DNA of 5,669 bases from CAVVWJ01 sp965652025 (GTDB taxonomy: Bacteria; Gemmatimonadota; Gemmatimonadetes; Gemmatimonadales; GWC2-71-9). The notes beneath the pieces were generated by a model. It saw only the letters and a program-made list of their open reading frames with translations, made no database searches and had not been told where the DNA came from. Positions 1-4,790 of the stretch are shown piece after piece. The position numbers and the translations under genes were made by a program. Every line of letters begins with the position of its first letter. The stretch's first letter is position 1. Where the stretch lies: contig CBFGTM010000109.1 in the NCBI GenBank assembly GCA_965652025.1, positions 1-5,669 of the forward strand. The letters are read 5' to 3'.

Positions 1-2
1 TT

Positions 3-992
3 TCAGACGAGACCTGGTTGCCCGACCCTCAATCCGCCTTCGCCTATTCCCACGGCCCCGAGCCTCACCGCGACCGCACCAAACAGATCCTTCGCGAGCA
101 TCCTGAGATCCGAACGCTCATTGGCCCGAGCCCGGTCACCTTCTGGTATATCCTCGGGCTCGTGAGCCTGCAGTTCGGCGTCGCGTGGTTCCTGGCCGAC
201 AGGCCATGGTGGCTGGTGCTGACACTGGCCTACACTATTGGGGCGTTCGCCAGCCATGGGCTGTTCGTCATGATCCATGAGTGCGCCCACCGGCTGGTGT
301 TCCGGCGGCGAATGCCCAACATTCTGGCCGGCATCGTAGCTAACCTCCCGCTCTTCGTGCCGGGTTCCTTCTCCTTTCAGAAGTACCACCTCAAGCACCA
401 CGCCTTTCAGGGCGTCTACGACCTCGATGCCGACATACCGAGCACATGGGAGGCTCGATTCGTCGGGCGCTCGCCTCTGCGGAAGGCGCTCTGGCTCATG
501 CTCTATCCCCTGTTCCAGGCCGTGCGCTCGTTTCGGGTCAAGGCAGTGCCTCCGCTCGACCGGTGGACGGTGACCAATCTCGTCATCCAGGTCGGCATCA
601 ACCTGGCTGTGTATCTGATGTGGGGTCCGAAGTCGCTCAGTTATCTGGTGCTGGCGTTCTTCTTTTCAATCGGCCTGCATCCTTTGGGGGCGCGCTGGAT
701 CCAGCGGCACTACCTGGTGGGGGCTGGAGAGCAGGAGACCTTCAGCTACTACGGCAAGCTCAATCTTCTGACGTTCAATGTGGGATATCACAACGAGCAC
801 CATGACTTTCCCTCGGTGCCGTGGCATCGGTTGCCCAGGATCCGCGCCATCGCACCCGAGGCTTACGTCGATCTAACCGCCCACACCTCCTGGACGCGGC
901 TTCTCTTCAGGTTTCTGTTCGACCCCGAGATTTCGCTGTATTCACGGATGACCCGGGCGCAGGCTTCCACCCAGGTAACCTCGACCCCCTAG
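3..992 (+). CDS. DES1-like membrane fatty acid / sphingolipid delta-4 desaturase (5' end uncertain)
   Basis: Integral membrane, di-iron desaturase that would introduce a double bond into a lipid acyl or sphingoid chain. Counting from the TTG at 18, the three histidine boxes are HECAH (87-91), HLKHH (124-128) and HNEHH (258-262), with a further His at 231 in QRHYL. The stretches SYYGKLNLLTFNVGYHNEHH (243-262) and ISLYSRM (305-311) closely match eukaryotic dihydroceramide desaturase DEGS1 as I remember it, and the length of about 324 residues is that of the family. Hydrophobic segments lie around 42-60, 66-86, 103-119 and 184-221. The frame is open to base 3. The TTG at 18 is the only start candidate seen and lacks a clear Shine-Dalgarno sequence, so the gene may begin outside the window. 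Family assignment is firm. The substrate (ceramide or ordinary fatty acid) cannot be decided, because no sphingolipid synthesis gene is visible nearby. Confidence 0.93.
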   Translation, partial: SDETWLPDPQSAFAYSHGPEPHRDRTKQILREHPEIRTLIGPSPVTFWYILGLVSLQFGVAWFLADRPWWLVLTLAYTIGAFASHGLFVMIHECAHRLVFRRRMPNILAGIVANLPLFVPGSFSFQKYHLKHHAFQGVYDLDADIPSTWEARFVGRSPLRKALWLMLYPLFQAVRSFRVKAVPPLDRWTVTNLVIQVGINLAVYLMWGPKSLSYLVLAFFFSIGLHPLGARWIQRHYLVGAGEQETFSYYGKLNLLTFNVGYHNEHHDFPSVPWHRLPRIRAIAPEAYVDLTAHTSWTRLLFRFLFDPEISLYSRMTRAQASTQVTSTP

Positions 993-1025
993 CGAGTCCC
1001 GGTTCAGTCCAACGGGGCAACCAAT

Positions 1026-1056
1026 AGACGCGATCGAGCTTGGCTCGGTCGCGTCT
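1026..1056 (+). terminator. Hairpin terminator after the desaturase gene
   Basis: Inverted repeat of 14 bp (arms 1026-1039 and 1043-1056) with one G-U wobble and a 3-base TTG loop, 33 bases after the desaturase stop. It is followed by a pyrimidine-rich but interrupted T stretch (TCCTCATTTC, counting the last stem base). The stem is very stable but the U-tract is poor, so termination is likely but its efficiency is uncertain. Confidence 0.7.
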
Positions 1057-1135
1057 CCTCATTTCAACGCCACCGCGTCATCCCCCGTTCACATAGGACA
1101 GTTGCCGGACTGTTACGGTTGCGCCCGGCTGCGAC

Positions 1136-1161
1136 GAAACCATCTGGAGCAATCGGCCGTC
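1136..1161 (+). promoter_or_regulatory. Possible ECF-sigma-type promoter upstream of the DUF4142 gene
   Basis: GAAAC at 1136-1140 is followed after 17 bases by CGTC at 1158-1161. This resembles the GAAC/GAAAC-N16-17-CGTC pattern recognised by extracytoplasmic-function sigma factors. It would give a leader of about 50 bases before the start at 1219, and no sigma-70-like pair stands out in the same gap. A match this short can easily occur by chance, so it is only a candidate. Confidence 0.22.
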
Positions 1162-1218
1162 CAATGCCAGTAGCCCCCGATGGGTTGAAAAACGACAAAG
1201 GCGAAAGGATGGAGGGTC

Positions 1219-1794
1219 ATGGCGGTTAAAGCACTGGTTCCCGCTGCGGTGATGGGTCTCGTACTGAGCGCTGCCGTAGGCGCACCGACAGCATTGGCTC
1301 AGCAGCCGGCATCCCTGGCTGCGGACAGCGTGTTCATTCAAACAGCCAGCAGTGGTGGTCTCCTGCAGGTGAAGCTCGGGAAGCTGGCGGAAAAGAAAGG
1401 CTCGAGCCCGGCCGTGGTAGAGTTCGGCAAGCGGATGGTTAGCGACTACTCCAAGGCCAATGCCGAGCTCGCGGCGGCGGCAAAGCAGGCGGCGTTTCCG
1501 GCGCCGGTCCTTATAAGACAGCACCAGCAGATCTTCGACCGGTTCAATCGAATGGGCCGCTCCACCTTCGATAAGGCCTACATGACCGAGATGGTCACCC
1601 GGCACGGTGAGGAGGTGCGGCTGTACCAGCGGGAATCCGAGAATGGGCGGGTGCGGCTGCTGAAGCAGGTCGCCTCGAAGATGCTGCCGGATCTGCAGCA
1701 TCGTCTCAGCGTCGCCACCCAGACGGCTGGGTCGATCGGGGTGAACGTCACCGCATCGGCCGCCGAGGCAAGCAAGAGAGCCACCGGTATGTAG
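1219..1794 (+). CDS. Exported DUF4142 domain protein
   Basis: A 191-residue exported protein of the DUF4142 family, helical ferritin-like-looking proteins of unknown role that are often annotated as putative outer membrane proteins. Residues 1-27 form a signal peptide: Lys4, a hydrophobic core at 6-22, and a likely cut after ALA (25-27). The domain spans about 36-168, with the opening DSVFIQTASSGGLLQVKLGK, then FGKRMVSDYSKANAEL, FDKAYMTEMV, H129 and LPDLQHRL. The position that is usually His in the family's D-H pair is Tyr77 here, which is a small departure. The ATG at 1219 is preceded by AAAGGA (1204-1209, spacing 9), and GGAGG (1211-1215) lies only 3 bases from the start, so the ribosome site is sound. 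The gene stands alone between a terminator and a convergent cold shock gene. Its function is unknown; envelope location is inferred from the signal peptide. Confidence 0.9.
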   Translation: MAVKALVPAAVMGLVLSAAVGAPTALAQQPASLAADSVFIQTASSGGLLQVKLGKLAEKKGSSPAVVEFGKRMVSDYSKANAELAAAAKQAAFPAPVLIRQHQQIFDRFNRMGRSTFDKAYMTEMVTRHGEEVRLYQRESENGRVRLLKQVASKMLPDLQHRLSVATQTAGSIGVNVTASAAEASKRATGM

Positions 1795-1810
1795 GACGCG
1801 GATAGGCAAA

Positions 1811-1835
1811 CGGCCGGCTCCAGAGGAGCCGGCCG
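1811..1835. terminator. Shared hairpin between convergent genes
   Basis: Perfect inverted repeat: CGGCCGGCTC (1811-1820), loop CAGAG (1821-1825), GAGCCGGCCG (1826-1835). It lies 16 bases after the DUF4142 stop and 24 bases beyond the stop of the convergent cold shock gene, so it is placed to end transcription from both sides. The plus-strand exit has no T run. The minus-strand exit reads TTTGCC, a short one. It probably acts as a bidirectional terminator or mRNA 3'-end stabiliser. Confidence 0.72.
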
Positions 1836-1859
1836 CTGCCGTCCGAATTGGGTGAAGAC

Positions 1860-2075
1860 TTACTTCGCGATCTTCACGACGTTTTCTGCCGCCGGGCCCT
1901 TGTTGCCCTGCACGACATCGAATTCGACCCGGTCGCCCTCGGACAGGCTCTTGAAGCCCTGACCTGAGATGGCCGAGTGGTGCACAAAGCAGTCCTTCTG
2001 ACCGTCCTCGGGCGTGATGAAGCCAAAGCCCTTCGCGTCATTGAACCACTTGACTGTGCCGGTGGTGCGTGTCAT
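1860..2075 (-). CDS. Cold shock protein, CspA family
   Basis: A 71-residue single cold-shock domain (five-stranded OB fold) that binds single-stranded RNA and DNA and acts as an RNA chaperone in the cytoplasm. Length and sequence are canonical. The start TGTVKWFNDAKGFGFITPEDG contains RNP1 (KGFGFI, residues 15-20), and RNP2 appears as FVHHSAI (30-36). The nucleic-acid-facing aromatics W10, F11, F17, F19, F30 and H32 are all present. The ATG at 2075 has GGAG (2082-2085) six bases upstream. The gene is separated from the hydrolase gene on the same strand by a strong terminator, so it is probably transcribed alone. The family has both cold-induced and constitutive members, and the sequence does not say which this is. 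I give no gene letter for that reason. Confidence 0.97.
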   Translation of the reverse strand: MTRTTGTVKWFNDAKGFGFITPEDGQKDCFVHHSAISGQGFKSLSEGDRVEFDVVQGNKGPAAENVVKIAK

Positions 2076-2200
2076 GTCCTACTCCAGGTACTGGTAATCG
2101 GAGCCGGACGTGCCGCACTCCCGACTACTGTTTTGCGTGGATTTCGCCGCCACGCCGGCCGGCGACCGCGGCGCTACTGCGCCAGGAACGAATCGCCAAG
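2076..2200 (-). promoter_or_regulatory. Leader and promoter region of the cold shock gene, GC-rich with inverted repeats
   Basis: This 125-base stretch between the hydrolase terminator and the cold shock start must hold the promoter and 5' leader of the latter. It contains GGCGC-TACT-GCGCC (2170-2183), an outer CGCCGC/GCGGCG pair (2145-2150 with 2168-2173) that overlaps it, and the self-complementary GCCGGCCGGC (2154-2163). The overlapping pairings cannot all form at once. Cold shock mRNAs are known for structured, temperature-sensitive leaders, but GC-rich DNA also yields such repeats by chance. I found no convincing -35/-10 pair. Confidence 0.35.
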
Positions 2201-2232
2201 AAAAAAGGGGACCGGCGCCAAGCCAGTCCCCT
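2201..2232 (-). terminator. Intrinsic terminator of the hydrolase transcript
   Basis: Read on the minus strand, AGGGGACTGGC (2232-2222) pairs with GCCGGTCCCCT (2216-2206) as an 11-bp stem with one wobble and a 5-base TTGGC loop. The stem runs directly into six T residues (2206-2201). This is a textbook Rho-independent terminator, 61 bases beyond the hydrolase stop. It isolates the downstream cold shock gene. Confidence 0.92.
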
Positions 2233-2293
2233 GTCCTCGCTGCATGAATATAGCTACCCGTGCTCAGGAGAGCAATGGATTTTTCAGTCCCTC

Positions 2294-3175
2294 CTACCGT
2301 GCTACTCGACTCAACCGAGTGAGAGCCGCCAGCACAATAGCGGGCTGCTCTTCCTGAATAAACTGGCCTGCTCCGCGGACGGTTTCCATCTTGAACGAGC
2401 GGAGCTTGGCCTTAAGCAGCTTGCGCTGTTCGTCCGGCACGGCAGTCGGATGCGCCACCGACCCCACCAACAGGAGGACGGGCGCCCGGCACTGATGGAG
2501 CCGCTCGGCCAGCGAGCTGCCCTCCTTCGATTTGGCCATTCGGTGAAACGCGTCGATGGACCCGTCGAGATCGGTCGTTTGCCCCGCCGTGTAACTGCGC
2601 AGCACTGCGTCGGTCACCCAGGTGGTGTCTCCCGAGTTCTTGAGGATCTCACGCCGCACCTCATGCCGCAGCCTGGATTCATCCATCGTGAACTTGACCA
2701 GGCCGCCGCCGAACTTGAAGGCCTTCTTCAGGCCCGGCGTAGCCGCGCTCTCGGCAGGCCCTCCGGCGATAGAGAGAAGTCCCCGCACCAGGTCGGGCCG
2801 CTCGACCGCCAGCCGAAAGGCAATGGCGGCACCGCTGGATTGGGCGACGAGAAGGGCTCGTTTGATGCCCATCTGGTCGAGCGTGCGGGCTACCCGCTCA
2901 CTCTGCGCCCCGAACGAGTAGTCCGCCTTCTTGGGATGAGAGGAGGAGCCGTAGCCGAGCGGCTCCACCACGATGGTACGGTAGCCCTGGGCCACCAGGG
3001 GCCCGGTGATCTTCCGATAGCCGAACGCGCCCCCAAAGAGCCCCGGGATCAGGACGACTGGCTGGCCGGTTCCAAGTGAAGTAGTGCGGAGGGTCTCGCC
3101 CTCGGCGACTTCGATGTCCCGCACAACGGCGCTGTCGACCGGGAGGGTGAGGAGGGCCAGGCTGAGCAGGAACAT
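2294..3175 (-). CDS. Alpha/beta-hydrolase-fold protein with altered catalytic residues
   Basis: A 293-residue protein with the alpha/beta hydrolase fold. Visible landmarks are the oxyanion loop IPGLFGG (43-49), the strand and turn VVEPLGYGSS (69-78), the nucleophile elbow AQSSG (111-115, Ser113), a helical cap at about 150-225, strand APVLLLVG (231-238) and the C-terminal block GAGQFIQEEQP (268-278). In ordinary members the elbow is GxSxG, an Asp follows the APVLLLVG strand and the last block reads GxGHF. Here Ala111 replaces the first Gly, His242 stands near the Asp position, and Gln271 replaces the catalytic His. It may be a non-catalytic member or one that uses other residues. The N-terminus (2-15) is hydrophobic and could be a weak signal or anchor, but lacks positive residues. 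The ATG at 3175 has an in-frame stop a few codons upstream, so this start is well bounded, although only GAGAG hints at a ribosome site. Substrate unknown. Confidence 0.9.
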   Translation of the reverse strand: MFLLSLALLTLPVDSAVVRDIEVAEGETLRTTSLGTGQPVVLIPGLFGGAFGYRKITGPLVAQGYRTIVVEPLGYGSSSHPKKADYSFGAQSERVARTLDQMGIKRALLVAQSSGAAIAFRLAVERPDLVRGLLSIAGGPAESAATPGLKKAFKFGGGLVKFTMDESRLRHEVRREILKNSGDTTWVTDAVLRSYTAGQTTDLDGSIDAFHRMAKSKEGSSLAERLHQCRAPVLLLVGSVAHPTAVPDEQRKLLKAKLRSFKMETVRGAGQFIQEEQPAIVLAALTRLSRVAR

Positions 3176-3199
3176 GGGGGTCTCTCGTTAAGGGAGAAC

Positions 3200-3215
3200 G
3201 TGCAAGGAATTGCAC
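3200..3215. repeat. Short inverted repeat upstream of the hydrolase gene
   Basis: GTGCAA-GGAA-TTGCAC, a perfect 6-bp dyad with a 4-base centre, lies 24 bases before the hydrolase start in the 165-base gap (3176-3340) after the universal stress protein gene. It could be a regulator binding site or a small leader hairpin. The rest of the gap shows no clear promoter, terminator or gene. Confidence 0.35.
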
Positions 3216-3340
3216 TCTGTACCGAAAGACTGGGCGACCGGTTACGCCCTGCAACGTACTACTTCCTTGCCTGGGAGCCGGTGATGGTTGGCCACTGCCT
3301 GAACCCAGCGGGAAGGGGTACTTCTTAGCCCGTCGAGCTC

Positions 3341-4189
3341 TCAGTTGTGAGCGATAGCTGGTATAGCCAGGAGTGGGGCGACTCCACTGCGCAACACGCG
3401 CTCAGTAGTGGATCCGCGTAGGGCGTCGAGGAAACCGTTGCGCCCGGCCGTGGTCATCACGATGAGGTCGGCGGCGCACTCGCGGGCCACGGCGAGGATA
3501 GTGTCCACAACGTCCCCATTGCGGGTCATCTTGTTCCAGACCCAGCCAGGCTGCTCCTCGGTCTGAACCGAAGGCATTTCGCCAGCACCGCCCACGTGAA
3601 GCATGGTGAAGGTGACCTCCGGACACTGCAGCGCCCAGGTCAGTCGCCGGGCGGCCTCCAGGGCCGGCTCCGGACGCGGCGCCGAGTCGATCGGCAGCAG
3701 CACGCTCCGCAGAGAAGCACTCCCGTCCGCCTGTGAGATGAAACCCTGACACCCGTAGGGGATGAAGAGCGTGGCGGCTGCCGCTGCCTTGGCGATGGGC
3801 TGCGAGATCGAGGCGCGGGTCCAGCGCATGTGGCCGTGCTGGGCGTGCGCGGCAAGCACCACGAGGTCGGTCGGGTTTTTCTCCAGGAACCGCTCCGCCG
3901 CCCGGACCGGATCGGAGTCCTTGATCTGGACCTTCCGCACATCGATCCCGATCGACGCTACGGCCTGCTTGGGGCTGTTGGGGGGCAGCACCCGCCAGCG
4001 CTCCAGCATCTCGCGGACGCGCGGGAACTCGGTCCAGGCCTGATCCCGCCGCTCCGACACATGCAGCACGTCGAGCCCGGCCGCGGCAACGAGCGCGATC
4101 TTGAGGGCGTGCGCAAATGCGACCTCGCTGCCTTCGGAGAAGTCAGAGGGATGGAAAATCGTCTGAATTGAACCAGTGTCGGGAGCGAT
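3341..4189 (-). CDS. Universal stress protein, tandem UspA domains, non-canonical start
   Basis: Cytoplasmic two-domain universal stress protein, of the kind thought to bind ATP and act in stress survival. Numbering from an ATC start at 4187-4189 gives 282 residues. Domain 1 runs from TIFHPSDFSEGSEVAFAHAL (10-29) to LFIP (141-144). Its nucleotide loop is degenerate (HGHMRWTRASIS, 118-129). Domain 2 starts at SVLLPID (162-168) and keeps the family's glycine loop GRNGFLDALRGS (249-260) before ERVLR and PLLAIP. The first ATG/GTG/TTG in frame is a GTG at 4067-4069, but starting there would remove the first strand and helix of domain 1, which are clearly encoded upstream. Possible true starts are ATC (4189, with the G-rich tract GGGGAGG just before it), ATT (4168), or CTG (4210), whose CTGA would overlap the stop of the preceding gene. 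A sequence error at the start is also possible. The family call is sure; the start is not. Confidence 0.9.
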   Translation of the reverse strand: MAPDTGSIQTIFHPSDFSEGSEVAFAHALKIALVAAAGLDVLHVSERRDQAWTEFPRVREMLERWRVLPPNSPKQAVASIGIDVRKVQIKDSDPVRAAERFLEKNPTDLVVLAAHAQHGHMRWTRASISQPIAKAAAAATLFIPYGCQGFISQADGSASLRSVLLPIDSAPRPEPALEAARRLTWALQCPEVTFTMLHVGGAGEMPSVQTEEQPGWVWNKMTRNGDVVDTILAVARECAADLIVMTTAGRNGFLDALRGSTTERVLRSGVAPLLAIPAIAHN

Positions 4190-4194
4190 CGTGG

Positions 4195-4206
4195 CCCCCC
4201 CTCCCC
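4195..4206 (-). promoter_or_regulatory. G-rich Shine-Dalgarno-like tract before the universal stress protein gene
   Basis: On the minus strand GGGGAGGGGGGG lies immediately after the stop of the LTxxQ protein gene. Its GGGGAGG part is about 10 bases before an ATC codon at 4189-4187 in the universal stress protein frame. It is the best ribosome-site candidate for that gene and favours a start near 4189. The run of seven identical bases (4195-4201) is also a spot where sequencing or replication slippage could occur. Confidence 0.4.
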
Positions 4207-4710
4207 TCAGTGCACCAGTGGGAGCTGTGCCGAGACTTCCACCTGGGCAATGTTGGAGAGCCGCCGGTCAATCTGCATCGCTCGCGCGGCGATCCTCGCG
4301 GGCACCACCTTCTGGAACTCGGCCAGCCACTTCCTGCGCAGGGCGGTCATCTTGGCATCCCGATCGAGGTGGGCGTTTATGAAGGCGAGCGCCGCCTTAT
4401 CGTCCAGCGTCTCGTAGCTCTCCACGTACTTCTGGAGACTCTTGAGCTGAGCGTCCATGATGACGTCCTGCTCCTTCTGGTAGGCCTCGAAGACGGGCCA
4501 GAACTTTGCCGCCTGCGCCGCAGTGAGCGTCAGGTTCTTGGCCATGATATCGGCTCTACTGGCCTGCATGTCCGCACGCACATTCTTCAGGACGTCTTCG
4601 GTCTTCGGGGCTGCCGCTGTGTCCGTCGAGACCTGCTTGGCTGGTGCTTGGGCCTGCGCAGAGGTCACGACGGAACCCACGGCGAAAAGCCATGGCAGAA
4701 TCCGGTGCAT
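4207..4710 (-). CDS. Exported LTxxQ (Spy/CpxP-like) helical protein
   Basis: A 167-residue exported protein. Residues 1-20 are a signal peptide (hydrophobic 5-16, cut after AQA at 18-20). The mature part is nearly all helix, rich in charged residues and Ala. It contains LTAAQ (62-66), which fits the LTxxQ signature of the periplasmic Spy/CpxP family, then AKFWPVFEAYQKEQ (68-81) and a conserved-looking tail LRRKWLAEFQKVVPARIAAR (124-143), QIDRRL (146-151) and AQLPLV (161-166). Spy and CpxP are periplasmic chaperone or stress-sensing proteins. This one is a distant relative at best, so that role is inferred. There is no Cys, so no disulfide and no lipid anchor. The ATG at 4710 has a perfect GGAGGA (4722-4717) six bases upstream. 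It sits 80 bases after the TAXI protein gene and is almost contiguous with the universal stress protein gene, which suggests co-transcription. Confidence 0.85.
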   Translation of the reverse strand: MHRILPWLFAVGSVVTSAQAQAPAKQVSTDTAAAPKTEDVLKNVRADMQASRADIMAKNLTLTAAQAAKFWPVFEAYQKEQDVIMDAQLKSLQKYVESYETLDDKAALAFINAHLDRDAKMTALRRKWLAEFQKVVPARIAARAMQIDRRLSNIAQVEVSAQLPLVH

Positions 4711-4790
4711 CGATGTTCCTCCAGGAAGTAAGGGGCAACTCTAGCACGAAGCCGCTGAAGAGGGCACTAGACCTTGGTACAATCCATACT

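Noticed and set aside
1078..1809. Minus-strand open frame of 243 codons opposite the DUF4142 gene
   Set aside because: It overlaps the whole DUF4142 gene, its promoter region and the start of the terminator zone. Its composition is Arg/His/Cys-rich with no domain.
2069..3079. Long plus-strand open frame of 336 codons opposite the hydrolase gene
   Set aside because: It is antisense to a clear alpha/beta hydrolase, crosses its terminator, and its translation is rich in Arg, His and Pro with no recognisable domain. This is typical of shadow frames in GC-rich DNA.
4195..4206. Possible G-quadruplex in the minus-strand G-rich tract
   Set aside because: Only two G runs separated by one A are present. 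Four runs with loops are not available, so a stable quadruplex is unlikely.
4117..4731. Plus-strand open frame of 204 codons opposite the LTxxQ protein gene
   Set aside because: The minus-strand gene has a perfect ribosome site and a signal peptide. The plus-strand frame has neither and no domain.
4711..4790. Promoter or terminator between the TAXI-like gene and the LTxxQ gene
   Set aside because: I found only weak hexamers with poor spacing and a 5-bp TCTAG/CTAGA pair. None is strong enough to annotate.
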